Assembly (NCBI RefSeq): GCF_020852455.1
Contig: NZ_JADZAT010000015.1
Location: forward strand, 124,001 to 188,000
DNA: 64,000 nt
Direction of reading: 5' to 3'
From: Novosphingobium sp.
Lineage (GTDB): Bacteria > Pseudomonadota > Alphaproteobacteria > Sphingomonadales > Sphingomonadaceae
Shown: piece by piece, positions 52,110-60,652 of the stretch
Layout: each line of letters starts with the position of its first letter
How positions within the stretch are numbered: the stretch's first letter is position 1
The notes under the pieces: generated by a model
The model's database searches: none
The model's input: only the letters and a program-made list of their open reading frames with translations
What the model was told of the DNA's origin: nothing
Position numbers and translations under genes: made by a program

Positions 52110-52889
52110 ATGGCCTCGCTGTTCGATCTGACCGGCAAGGTTGCGCTGGTTACCGGCGGCAACAACGGCATTGGGCTGGGCATGGCCGAAGGGCTGGCCC
52201 AGCACGGCGCAACCGTGGTGATCTGGGGCACCAACGCCGAACGCAATGCCGCCGCAGCCGAGGTTTTGCGCAAGCACGGCGGCGAGGTCCGATCGGCATT
52301 GGTCGATGTCTCAGACGAGACGGCAGTCGCGGCTGGGGTCGCGGCAATCGTCGGCGAGTTCGGCCGGATCGACCAGGCTATCGCCAACGCCGGCATCTCG
52401 ATCTCGCGCAAGAGCGTGTTCGAGATCAGCGAAGAGGATTTCCGGCGGATCGAGGCGGTCAACGTCCACGGCGTGCTGTTCACCCTGCGCGAGGCTGCAC
52501 GGCACATGATCGAACGGCACAAGGCTGGCGACAGCGGCGGCTCGCTGGTCGGGATATCCTCGACCTCGGCGATACACGGTGCGGCGCGGAACGAACACTA
52601 CGCCGCCACCAAGGGCGCGGTGGTGACGATGATCCGGGCCATGGCGGTCGAACTGGCACGCTATGGCATCACCGCCAACTCGATCCTGCCAGGCTGGACC
52701 CGCTCGGGCATGACCGAAGGGCTGCAGCAGTGGGACAAGTTCACCGACGCGGTGATCGGACGCGTGCCTACCGGTGACTGGCTCGACGGATCGGACTTCG
52801 CCGCCATCGCGGTCTACCTCGCCAGCCGGGGTTCGCTGCATCACACTGGCGATACCATCGTGATCGATGGTGGCTATACGATCTACTGA
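52110..52889 (+). CDS. Short-chain dehydrogenase/reductase
   Basis: The 259-residue classical SDR has TGGNNGIG (15-22), IANAG (91-95), the catalytic serine near 151 and Y164-x3-K168 (YAATK). It is FabG-like and probably acts on a 3-hydroxyacyl-CoA or similar alcohol. It starts 4 bases after the acyl-CoA dehydrogenase stop, in the same operon as the SDR at 50126. The two SDRs are not close duplicates, so they probably act at different steps. Confidence 0.94.
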   Translation: MASLFDLTGKVALVTGGNNGIGLGMAEGLAQHGATVVIWGTNAERNAAAAEVLRKHGGEVRSALVDVSDETAVAAGVAAIVGEFGRIDQAIANAGISISRKSVFEISEEDFRRIEAVNVHGVLFTLREAARHMIERHKAGDSGGSLVGISSTSAIHGAARNEHYAATKGAVVTMIRAMAVELARYGITANSILPGWTRSGMTEGLQQWDKFTDAVIGRVPTGDWLDGSDFAAIAVYLASRGSLHHTGDTIVIDGGYTIY

Positions 52890-52902
52890 CAGAGGACAGG
52901 CG

Positions 52903-53943
52903 ATGAAGGCTCTTCGATATTACGGTGCGCGTGACGTGCGGTATGAGGGGATGGACGATCCGACCCCTGAGAGTGACCGCGATGCCGTGGTCAAGGTAAC
53001 CGCCTGCTCGATCTGCGGGTCAGACCTGCACATTTACCACGGCCACGGCTTTTCCGAAGATGTCGGCTTCTGCGTCGGGCACGAGGCCGTGGGCGAGGTG
53101 GTCGAGGTCGGGCGCGCGGTCAGCCGGGTCAAGGTGGGGGACAAGGTCATGTTGCCGGCCGCGGTCGGCTGCGGGGCGTGCCGGTCCTGCCTGGCGGGCA
53201 ATGTCGCCAACTGCGAGTTCAACCTTGGGTCCTGCTATGGCCTGTCGGCCCGGCTGCAGGGCTCCCAGGCCGAGGCGGTGCGGGTCCCGGCGGCGGACAT
53301 GAACGCGGTCAAGGTGCCCGATGGCGTCAGCATGGACCAGGCGCTGATGATGACCGATGCCTTGGCCACGGCCTGGTACGGTGCGCGGCGGGCCGACATC
53401 CGGCCGGGTTCCTCGGTTGCGGTGATCGGGCTGGGGCCGATCGGGCTGATGGCGGTCGAGGCGGCCTTTGTGATGGGCGCGCACGTGGTCTATGCGATCG
53501 ATCCGATTGCCGAGCGCCGGGCGATGACTGCGCACACCGGGGCAATCGCGCTGCATCCCGACGGAGTGCTCGACCGGGTCAAGGAAGACACCAAGGGAGC
53601 CAAGCTTGAATGCGTGGTCGAAGTGGTCGGCAGCGATGTTACGGTCGATCTGGCGCTGCGGCTGGTGGCGCGGCGCGGGACGGTTTCGGTGATCGGCGTC
53701 CAGCAGAGCCGCCGCTATCCGTTCCCGCTTGAACGCGCCTTTGCCGCCGGGCTGACCTTCCGCGCCGGGACCTGCTCGGTGCCCGAGGAGCTGCCGGCGC
53801 TGTTCCCGCTGGTCCAGTCCGGCCGGCTTCAGCCCGAACGCTACATCAGCCACCGCCTGCCGCTGAGCGAAGGGGCCGAGGCCTATCGCCTGTTCGAGGC
53901 GCGCGAGGCCGGGGCGCTGAAAATGGTGCTGCGACCGGATTAA
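52903..53943 (+). CDS. Zinc-dependent alcohol dehydrogenase
   Basis: The 346-residue medium-chain dehydrogenase has the catalytic zinc motif CSICGSDLHIYHG and GHEAVGEVVEVG, the structural-zinc cysteines (CGACRSCLAGNVANC) and the NAD-binding VIGLGPIGLMAVEAA. The start at 52903 (MKALRYYGA) with GAGGACAGG upstream is family-typical. It is the last gene of the four-gene operon and is convergent with leuA (stops overlap by 4 bases). Confidence 0.93.
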   Translation: MKALRYYGARDVRYEGMDDPTPESDRDAVVKVTACSICGSDLHIYHGHGFSEDVGFCVGHEAVGEVVEVGRAVSRVKVGDKVMLPAAVGCGACRSCLAGNVANCEFNLGSCYGLSARLQGSQAEAVRVPAADMNAVKVPDGVSMDQALMMTDALATAWYGARRADIRPGSSVAVIGLGPIGLMAVEAAFVMGAHVVYAIDPIAERRAMTAHTGAIALHPDGVLDRVKEDTKGAKLECVVEVVGSDVTVDLALRLVARRGTVSVIGVQQSRRYPFPLERAFAAGLTFRAGTCSVPEELPALFPLVQSGRLQPERYISHRLPLSEGAEAYRLFEAREAGALKMVLRPD

Positions 53944-55616
53944 CCGGCCGCCGCCTCATTCGCCGCCGATAGCACCGCGCGGACGCTGGCAGTGGCCACG
54001 TCCTCGTCAATCCCGACGCCCCAGATGGTCTTGCCGCCCGGGGTGACGCATTCGACATAGGCCGCCGCGCGCGCGTCCGACCCGGCAGTCATCGCGTGTT
54101 CGGCATAGTCCTTGACCTCAAGCGAGACGCCAAAGGTTTCGGTGATAGTCGCTACGACCGAACTGATCAGGCCGTTGCCGCGGCCCGAGACCGACTGTTC
54201 CTTGTCATCGACCGCAATCTTGCCGGCAAAGATCCGGGTTCCGTCTGGTGCCTTCGATTCCTCGTAGTCGAGCAGCTGGAAATGCTGCGGCGTGTTGACG
54301 TGATAGACCCGCTGGAACACGTCCCAGATGTCTTCGGCAAACAGCTCGCGGCCCACTTCATCGGCCAGTTCCTGGACATGCTTGGAAAAGTGCGCCTGCA
54401 TCTTCTTGGGCAGCTTGAGGCCCTGGTCCTGCTCAAGCACCCAGGCGAAGCCACCCTTGCCGCTTTGCGAATTGACGCGGATCACCGCCTCGTAATCGCG
54501 GCCCAGATCGGCCGGATCGATCGGCAGATAGGGCATGGCCCAGATCTCGTCGTTCTGGACTTCGCGCGCGGCAAAGCCCTTCTTGATCGCGTCCTGGTGG
54601 CTGCCCGAGAACGAGGTGTAGACCAGTTCGCCGACATAGGGATGGCGCGGGTGGATCGGCAGCTGATTGCAGTATTCCACCGTCTGCGCGATCTCGTCGA
54701 TGTTCGAGAAATCGAGCCCGGGGTTGATCCCCTGCGTGTACATGTTGAGCGCGACGTTCACCAGATCGCAGTTGCCGGTGCGCTCGCCGTTACCGAACAG
54801 GCAGCCTTCGACGCGGTCCGCGCCCGCCATCAGCCCCAGTTCCGCTGCGGCAACACCGGTGCCGCGATCGTTGTGGGTGTGCAGGCAGATCACCACCGCC
54901 TCGCGGTTGGGGATCATCCGGCCGAACAGCTCGATCTGGTCGGCATAGACGTTGGGCGTCGCGCATTCGACCGTGGCGGGCAGGTTGAAGATGATCGGCC
55001 GTTCGGCGGTCGGTTGCAGCACGTCCATCACCGCCGCGCAGACCTCGACCGAATATTCGACTTCGGCGGTCGAAAAGGTTTCCGGGCTGTACTGGAAAGT
55101 CCATTCGGTATCGTGATACTTGGCCGCCTGATCGCGCAGCACCATGGCCCCGTCGATCGCGATCTGCCTGATCTGGTCCTTGCTCATCCCGAACACGACC
55201 TTGCGCCAGACCGGCGAGACCGCGTTGTAGAGGTGGACGATCGCCTGCTTCGCGCCTTCAAGGCTGGCGAAAGAGGTTTCGATCAGGTCGCGGCGCGACT
55301 GGGTCAGCACCTGGACGATCACGTCATCAGGAATGCGGTTCGATTTGACCAGCCCCGAGATGAAATCGAAATCGGTTGCACCCGAAGCCGGGAAGCCAAC
55401 CTCGATCTCCTTGACCCCGACCTTCAGCAGCAGGTCGAAAAAGCGGCTCTTCTTTTCCGAGCCCATCGGATCGATCAGCGCCTGGTTGCCATCGCGCAGG
55501 TCAGTCGAAAGCCAGCGCGGGGCCTTTTCGATGACCTTGGACGGCCAGGTCCGGTCAGGCAGGTTGATCGGCGGGAAGGGGCGGTACTTGACGCCCGGGT
55601 TGTTCAGCATGGTCAT
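53940..55616 (-). CDS. leuA: 2-isopropylmalate synthase
   Basis: LeuA condenses acetyl-CoA with 2-oxoisovalerate, the first committed step of leucine synthesis. The 558-residue protein is of the long (type 2) form. The DRE-TIM signature TDLRDGNQALIDPM and the metal-ligand stretch CLHTHNDRGTGVAAAEL are clear, and the C-terminal leucine-binding regulatory domain is present. Two ATGs (55616 and 55610) could start; 55616 gives the usual length. A short leucine-containing open frame at 55702-55758 might be a leader peptide. leuB/C/D are not in the window. Confidence 0.95.
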   Translation of the reverse strand: MTMLNNPGVKYRPFPPINLPDRTWPSKVIEKAPRWLSTDLRDGNQALIDPMGSEKKSRFFDLLLKVGVKEIEVGFPASGATDFDFISGLVKSNRIPDDVIVQVLTQSRRDLIETSFASLEGAKQAIVHLYNAVSPVWRKVVFGMSKDQIRQIAIDGAMVLRDQAAKYHDTEWTFQYSPETFSTAEVEYSVEVCAAVMDVLQPTAERPIIFNLPATVECATPNVYADQIELFGRMIPNREAVVICLHTHNDRGTGVAAAELGLMAGADRVEGCLFGNGERTGNCDLVNVALNMYTQGINPGLDFSNIDEIAQTVEYCNQLPIHPRHPYVGELVYTSFSGSHQDAIKKGFAAREVQNDEIWAMPYLPIDPADLGRDYEAVIRVNSQSGKGGFAWVLEQDQGLKLPKKMQAHFSKHVQELADEVGRELFAEDIWDVFQRVYHVNTPQHFQLLDYEESKAPDGTRIFAGKIAVDDKEQSVSGRGNGLISSVVATITETFGVSLEVKDYAEHAMTAGSDARAAAYVECVTPGGKTIWGVGIDEDVATASVRAVLSAANEAAAG

Positions 55617-55701
55617 TGCGGTATCTCTGCTTGGCTTTGCGACTTTGTGGCGATTTCTGTCCCCTTGAGCGGCGCTGCGTGCCGCCCATGCGCACGCCAG
55701 C

Positions 55702-55758
55702 TCACGCCCAAGGGCGGATAAGTCGCAGGGTAAGGCCAAGTGGCGAGATCATGGGCAT
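55702..55758 (-). CDS. Possible leucine leader peptide upstream of leuA
   Basis: This 18-codon frame (MPMISPLGLTLRLIRPWA) has four leucines alternating with other residues. It ends about 85 bases before leuA on the same strand. Downstream of its stop, two mutually exclusive stems can be drawn (GCGTGC/GCACGC and GGCGGC/GCCGCT), but neither is followed by a T-run and no strong ribosome site is seen. It is a candidate attenuator only. The rest of the 366-base gap 55617-55982 holds no other recognisable feature. Confidence 0.35.
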   Translation of the reverse strand: MPMISPLGLTLRLIRPWA

Positions 55759-55982
55759 AGCCTATGGCCGCAGGAATCCGCGCTGTAAAGGGGTTTGCGG
55801 GCGCTTGCGCGGAATGCAAGTTGATGAAATGCATCCTGGGAGCACCTTTTTGAAAGCCATAAAGGAGTACGCCAGATGCACGAAGGCCGCGCACTGGGCG
55901 CGGCCTTGGGATGCGACGATTTCCGGAACCGGGTGGCATTCGGTGAAACTATCAGATCGCCGCGATGTAGGAAAACCGGGAG

Positions 55983-56489
55983 TCAAATCCGATCCCGCCA
56001 GGCGTGCCATTTGTAGAGCAAGGCAAACACGGGTGGCCCAAAAGTCCAGATAGCGCCCAGCACGAAGTCCATGCCAGCCACCTGGTTCTGTGCGACGCTG
56101 GTCGTATCAACCCCGTTCAACTCGAACAGTGGGGTCGCCGGATCGCTTGGCAGCCATTTGGCGTTTGGTAGCATCAGGCCCTTTAGCGTCCAGGTGATGA
56201 TCCACAGCCAGGGTAAAGTCAGCACCACGATCGAAAAGCTGCGCGCCGCGCGTTGCCAAAGCTTGTCGACATATTCGTCGCGCAAGCTTCGGGTGAAGAT
56301 CAGGACATAGAGGGTGACAAGCGCCATGAAATATGGGGGCGTCAGCACGATGACGATTGGTCCGACCGCGGCGAAAGTGAATCCGAATCCGAAACGCAGG
56401 ATCGCCAGTACGCCTTCAAGCGATATGTGGATCAGCAGGGCGGCAGTCAGGATCTTCTCATAGTTCTGCCTGATGAACTGAACGAACAT
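55983..56489 (-). CDS. Small multi-pass membrane protein of unknown function
   Basis: The 168-residue product has about four membrane helices (about 15-33, 38-58, 80-100 and 140-160) and few charges between them. No family is recognised. The start at 56489 (MFVQFIRQNYEK) has AAAGGGTG upstream; a longer in-frame start would lengthen the N-terminus by 28 residues without membrane character. It has no close operon partners, lying 32 bases downstream of the trhO stop. Its GC content is lower than its neighbours' (about 55 percent by eye), so recent acquisition is possible. Confidence 0.7.
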   Translation of the reverse strand: MFVQFIRQNYEKILTAALLIHISLEGVLAILRFGFGFTFAAVGPIVIVLTPPYFMALVTLYVLIFTRSLRDEYVDKLWQRAARSFSIVVLTLPWLWIITWTLKGLMLPNAKWLPSDPATPLFELNGVDTTSVAQNQVAGMDFVLGAIWTFGPPVFALLYKWHAWRDRI

Positions 56490-56521
56490 GCAATCACCCT
56501 TTCGGTCTGTGGCTCCGCCGT

Positions 56522-57361
56522 TCATGCTGCAGCTTGGCATTGAGGGCAACCTGCACCCGGACCAATGCCACATCGCTCCAGATCCGCCTCATTCACCGGC
56601 CGTCCGCAGGCCTTGCAACTGGTGTATTCACCCGGCACCAATCCATGCCCCACGCTGACGCGTTCATCGAAGACATAGCACTGCCCCTGCCACAGGCTCT
56701 GCTCCGGGGGCATGTCTTCCAGATACTTCAGGATCCCGCCCTTGAGGTGATAGACCTCGTCGATCCCCTCGGCCTTGAGAAAGGCGGTCGATTTCTCGCA
56801 GCGGATCCCGCCGGTGCAGAACATCGCAACCTTGGTCCCCGGTGAAAGCAGGTCTTTGCGGTGAGCGCGGAACCAGTCCGGGAACTGGCGAAAGCTGCGG
56901 GTGCCGGGATCGATCGCGCGCTGGAAGGTGCCGATCGCCACTTCATAATCGTTGCGGGTGTCGATCACCACGGTTTCGGGATCGGCGATCACCGCGTTCC
57001 ACTGTTCGGGTGAGAGGTAATGGCCGGGATCGAGCGGATCAACCTGCGGCTGGCCCATGGTCACGATCTCGCGCTTGATCCGCACCTTCATCCGCTGGAA
57101 CGGCAGCTTCGGCGCGCGTGAATATTTCACGTCAAGCTCTGCGCAGCCGGGCAGCTCGCGCAGTGCGGCAATCACCGCGTCGATCGCCACATCGCTGCCG
57201 GCTATCGTGCCGTTGATGCCCTCGCTGGCGATCAGCAGTGTCCCTCTGATTTGCTGGCCCCGGCACAGCTCGAGCAAGCGCCCGCGCAGGGCCGGCAAAT
57301 CCTCGAACGGGGTAAAGCGGTAAAGCGCGGCGACTTTGATGGGGAGCGGCAGGTCGGTCAT
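56522..57361 (-). CDS. trhO: tRNA uridine(34) hydroxylase, rhodanese-related (TrhO/YceA)
   Basis: The 279-residue protein has the YceA/TrhO layout. An N-terminal acylphosphatase-like part contains SEGINGTIAG. A rhodanese domain with the active cysteine loop CTGGIRCEKS (C182) follows. A C-terminal cysteine-rich tail ends it (CKACGRPV...CPQC). TrhO makes 5-hydroxyuridine at the wobble position of several tRNAs using oxygen. The start at 57361 (MTDLPLPIKV) fits the family; an upstream in-frame extension is discarded. Confidence 0.93.
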   Translation of the reverse strand: MTDLPLPIKVAALYRFTPFEDLPALRGRLLELCRGQQIRGTLLIASEGINGTIAGSDVAIDAVIAALRELPGCAELDVKYSRAPKLPFQRMKVRIKREIVTMGQPQVDPLDPGHYLSPEQWNAVIADPETVVIDTRNDYEVAIGTFQRAIDPGTRSFRQFPDWFRAHRKDLLSPGTKVAMFCTGGIRCEKSTAFLKAEGIDEVYHLKGGILKYLEDMPPEQSLWQGQCYVFDERVSVGHGLVPGEYTSCKACGRPVNEADLERCGIGPGAGCPQCQAAA

Positions 57362-57424
57362 GCGCGGGCCCATAGCGTAAGAGCACCAAAAGCTGAACCC
57401 AAACCCAAACCATCGAATCCGACC

Positions 57425-57526
57425 GTCACCCCGGGCTTGACCCGGGGTCCCGCTTTTTCGTTTGGCCGCGTCCTTGATTGCCAGGATAGGAAGGGCAGCG
57501 GGACCCCGGGTCAAGCCCGGGGTGAC
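57425..57526. repeat. 30-base perfect inverted repeat (REP-like)
   Basis: 57425-57454 and 57497-57526 are exact reverse complements (core CCCCGGGCTTGACCCGGGG), separated by 42 bases. The element lies in the gap between trhO and the convergent-side TauD gene. This type of palindrome is common in alphaproteobacterial genomes. It may help end transcription from both sides; it contains no open frame. Confidence 0.85.
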
Positions 57527-57547
57527 GAGGCCAGGTATGCGGCGCGG

Positions 57548-58384
57548 CTATTCCGCCAATATCGGCCCCACCACCGAAACCCGTTCGGCATAGCGGGCGT
57601 TGGGGAAGTAATCCCACACCGCATGATGCTGGGTCGCGACATTATCCCAAATCACCAGCGTGCGATCTTCCCAGCGCACCCGGCACTGCGCGGTCAGCGT
57701 GCTTTCGATGTGCTGGAAGAACATTTCGAGCAGGTGCCGGTTCTCGACATGGTTCAGCCCCTTGATCCCGGTGGTGAAGCCGCGGTTGACCCACAGCACC
57801 TTGCGCCCGGTCACCGGGTGGCGGATCACCACCGGATGGACCGTGCGGTTGAACTGCCCGGCTTCGGGTTCGAACCCGTAGATCTGGCGATAGGGAAATG
57901 CCCCGTCATGCGTGGCTGAAAGCTGCTCGGCCAGCTGCTTGATCGGCGCCGACAACCGCTCATAGCATTCGTACATGCTCGAATAGATCGTATCACCGCC
58001 GCCGCCAGCCGGGGCCTGGTGCATGTAGAGCAGGCTGGCGGCAATCGGATCGGGATCGCACGACACATCGGTATGCCAGGCTTCCCCGGCGGTCATCTTC
58101 GATTCGGCGGTGGTGCGAACCGGATAGACTTCCTCAACATCGCCGCCGCGCGCCTTGTTGAGCGCGTGGCGGTGCAGTTGCCCGGTGCCAAAGATCCGCG
58201 CGACCGCCTTGTGCGCTTCGCGGCTCAGCTGCTGATCGCGGATCACCAGCACCTGCCGTTCGGCCAGCCGGTCGCGCAGCCGGGCGATCAGGGCCTCGTC
58301 CAGCTGGTTGAGGTCCACCCCGGTCACTTCGCTGCCGATCACCGGGCCCAGTTGCACTTCGTGCCAGCCAGTAGCGCTCATCAT
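57548..58384 (-). CDS. TauD/TfdA family alpha-ketoglutarate-dependent dioxygenase
   Basis: The 278-residue non-heme iron oxygenase has the facial triad H104-x-D106 (WHTDVS) and a distal histidine at 253/254 (TQHHAVWDYF), with R268 for 2-oxoglutarate. Such enzymes hydroxylate taurine, alkylsulfates, 2,4-D or other small molecules. The substrate is not evident; the neighbours give no sulfur-transport context. GGGGAGAACG precedes a double ATG. It is divergent from a small HTH protein. Confidence 0.9.
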   Translation of the reverse strand: MMSATGWHEVQLGPVIGSEVTGVDLNQLDEALIARLRDRLAERQVLVIRDQQLSREAHKAVARIFGTGQLHRHALNKARGGDVEEVYPVRTTAESKMTAGEAWHTDVSCDPDPIAASLLYMHQAPAGGGGDTIYSSMYECYERLSAPIKQLAEQLSATHDGAFPYRQIYGFEPEAGQFNRTVHPVVIRHPVTGRKVLWVNRGFTTGIKGLNHVENRHLLEMFFQHIESTLTAQCRVRWEDRTLVIWDNVATQHHAVWDYFPNARYAERVSVVGPILAE

Positions 58385-58478
58385 CGTTCTCCCCTTTTGG
58401 CTTGGCGCGATGATGGCAAGCGGGCGCCAATCATGCTAGCGAACGCTGACCCATTTCAGGTCGCATAGAGGAAGCGCG

Positions 58479-58940
58479 ATGCAGGTCGATCATGACATGG
58501 CCGATGCCAAGCTGCGGCTTTCAGGCTTTCTGGCGGTCAATCACTTCCTGGCGGCCAGCGATGTGCTGCGCCGCACCTTTGCGCTCGATCCGGAAGACCT
58601 GCTGATCGTGCTCACGGTGGCGCTGGGATCGGTCCAGCGGATGCTGCGCAATCCCGATCCGGACGGGCTGGCGCTGTCAACCGCGCTGGTCGAGCAGGAC
58701 CGGATCGTCGCTGTCTCGCGCCGGGCGGTGGCGCGCGCGGCTGACCTGCCGCGCGAAACGGTGCGGCGGCGCGTGGCCGCGCTGCTCGATCGCGGCCTGC
58801 TGCTTGAATGGGAAGGCGGCCTGCGCAGCGCGCGGCGGCTGGTGCTGGCCGCCGAAGTGCGCGCCGCGATCCATGAATTGCTGGAAAGTTTCGCGGGTAC
58901 TTGCCGGGTGCTGATCAGGGAAGGCGTACTTACCCCCTGA
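58479..58940 (+). CDS. Putative winged-helix regulator
   Basis: The 153-residue protein has a helix-turn-helix-like segment around 75-105 (VSRRAVARAADLPRETVRRRVAALLDRGLL) in which RETVRRRVAAL would be the recognition helix. The remainder is helical. This is the arrangement of small MarR/GntR-like regulators, but no family is assigned with certainty. It is divergent from the TauD gene (95 bases between starts), so control of that gene is plausible. GAGGAAG precedes the ATG. Confidence 0.7.
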   Translation: MQVDHDMADAKLRLSGFLAVNHFLAASDVLRRTFALDPEDLLIVLTVALGSVQRMLRNPDPDGLALSTALVEQDRIVAVSRRAVARAADLPRETVRRRVAALLDRGLLLEWEGGLRSARRLVLAAEVRAAIHELLESFAGTCRVLIREGVLTP

Positions 58941-59018
58941 TCCGGGCTTGCCCCGCCGCATTCCAGCGGCAATAACCGGTGCGAAACTGCAACCTATCGC
59001 ATCCGGAGCGCCAGATAC

Positions 59019-60230
59019 GTGACCACCACTACTGCCAAGTTCGACAAGGCCCGGCTTGCCCGGATCGACAGCTTCGTGAAGCAGCAATACCTTGATACCG
59101 GCCTGCTGCCGCATGCCCAGGTGCTGGTCGCGCATCGCGGCGATATTGCGCACTTCTCCTCGCAGGGCGCGGCGCGTGAGGGCGGCGGCGCAATCGACGA
59201 GACTTCGCTGTTCCGCATCGCCAGCATGACCAAGCCGGTCACCTCGATCGCCTTCATGCAATTGCTTGAACAGGGCAAGGTCGCGCTGGAAACGCCGGTT
59301 CATCACGTGCTGCCCGAATTCAAGGGGCAGGGGGTCTATGCCGGCGGCGGGGGCGGGGTGCCGTTCCTGACCAAACCGTGCGATCGGGTGATGACCATGC
59401 AGGACCTGCTGCGCCATACCTCGGGCCTGACCTATTCGTTCCAGAACCGTTCGAACATCGATCTGGCCCACCGTGAGGGCAAGCTGGAGAACTGGCACGG
59501 CAACCTGACGCTGGACGAACTGGTCGGCGCGCTGGGCAAGCTGCCGCTGGAATTCTCGCCGGGCACTGCGTGGAACTATTCGGTGTCCACCGATGTGCTG
59601 GGGGCGGTGGTGCAGCGGCTTTCGGGGCAAAGCCTCGATGCCTATTTCGCCGAGCATATCTTTGCCCCGCTGGGGATGAAGGATACCGGCTTCATGGTCC
59701 CGGCCGACCAGATCGACCGGCTGACCGATTGCTATACCTTCGTGCCTGGCAAGGGCCGGGTGATGTATGACAAGGGCGGCGAAAGCGCGTGGAGTCGGAT
59801 GCCGCGCCAGCTTTCGGGCGGGGGCGGGCTGGTCTCGTCCGCGCTCGACTATCACCGTTTCACCACCATGCTGCTGAACGGCGGGGTGTTCGAAGGGGAA
59901 CGGGTGATCGGCCGCAAGACGCTGGACCTGATGACCATGAACCACCTGCCGGGCGGGGCCGACATCGCCAGCATGTCGAAAAGCCTGTTCAGCGAGGAAA
60001 GCTATGGCGGGGTCGGCTTCGGGCTGGGCTTTGCGGTCAACCTCAATCCGGCGCGCTCGATGCTGCCGGGCTCGGTCGGCGAATTCAACTGGGGCGGGAT
60101 GTTCTCGACCTACTTCTTCGTCGATCCGGTAGAGGAGGTGACCATGGTCTTCATGACCCAGCTTTCGCCCAGCAGCGCCTATCCGATCCGGCGCGAGCTC
60201 AAGACCCTGATCTATGCGGCGATGAACTGA
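59019..60230 (+). CDS. Beta-lactamase family serine hydrolase (class C-like esterase)
   Basis: The 403-residue protein starts with a GTG at 59019 (CGGAG upstream) and has the serine-hydrolase motif S69-M-T-K72. A tyrosine region follows (WNYSVSTDVLG), and it ends with a conserved glycine-rich segment (LSGGGGLVSS). It has no signal peptide, so it is cytoplasmic, unlike true beta-lactamases; EstB-type esterases or 6-aminohexanoate hydrolase-like enzymes have this form. It overlaps the next gene (a thioesterase) by one base, so both probably act on the same substrate class. Confidence 0.9.
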   Translation: MTTTTAKFDKARLARIDSFVKQQYLDTGLLPHAQVLVAHRGDIAHFSSQGAAREGGGAIDETSLFRIASMTKPVTSIAFMQLLEQGKVALETPVHHVLPEFKGQGVYAGGGGGVPFLTKPCDRVMTMQDLLRHTSGLTYSFQNRSNIDLAHREGKLENWHGNLTLDELVGALGKLPLEFSPGTAWNYSVSTDVLGAVVQRLSGQSLDAYFAEHIFAPLGMKDTGFMVPADQIDRLTDCYTFVPGKGRVMYDKGGESAWSRMPRQLSGGGGLVSSALDYHRFTTMLLNGGVFEGERVIGRKTLDLMTMNHLPGGADIASMSKSLFSEESYGGVGFGLGFAVNLNPARSMLPGSVGEFNWGGMFSTYFFVDPVEEVTMVFMTQLSPSSAYPIRRELKTLIYAAMN

Positions 60231-60652
60231 TGGCCGAGAATTCGCTGTATGAAGTCATGGGCCTGACCCGGATCGTCACCATGGATGCCGATGCGGGCCG
60301 TTCGTGCCTCGAATACCTGGCCAGGGCCGAGCAGTGCCATTCGGGCGGAGTGGTGCAGGGCGGGTTCGTTACCGGCTGGATCGATGCGGCGATGGCCCAT
60401 GCCCTGATCGCCCGGCTGGGTGAGGGGATCGTGCCGATGACGCTGGAACTTAAGGTCAGCTTCCTGGCCCCGGCGCGGCCCGGACCGGTCTTTGCCGAAG
60501 GCTGGATCGTCAAGGCCGGACGCAAGACCGCCTTTGTCGAAGGCTGCCTGAAGGATGCGACAGGCGATCTGCTCGCCACCGCCAGTTCAACCCTGATGCT
60601 GGCCGACCGGGCCAGGGTGGAGGCGGCCTCGAAGGCAGCTACGTCCGCCTAG
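60230..60652 (+). CDS. PaaI-family acyl-CoA thioesterase
   Basis: The 140-residue hotdog-fold protein has the PaaI-type motif HSGGVVQGGFVTGWIDAAM, in which the aspartate is the catalytic residue. It hydrolyses acyl-CoA, often to release CoA from dead-end catabolic intermediates. The ATG overlaps the previous stop (TGATG), showing translational coupling. Its end overlaps the convergent CoA transferase by 14 bases. Confidence 0.88.
   Translation: MAENSLYEVMGLTRIVTMDADAGRSCLEYLARAEQCHSGGVVQGGFVTGWIDAAMAHALIARLGEGIVPMTLELKVSFLAPARPGPVFAEGWIVKAGRKTAFVEGCLKDATGDLLATASSTLMLADRARVEAASKAATSA

Noticed and set aside
54096..55721. 541-codon plus-strand frame opposite leuA
   Set aside because: leuA is unambiguous on the minus strand; the mirror frame starts and ends without ribosome site or domain.
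55616..56053. Plus-strand 145-codon frame in the leuA upstream gap
   Set aside because: It overlaps the start of leuA and the end of the membrane-protein gene and has no domain or ribosome site.
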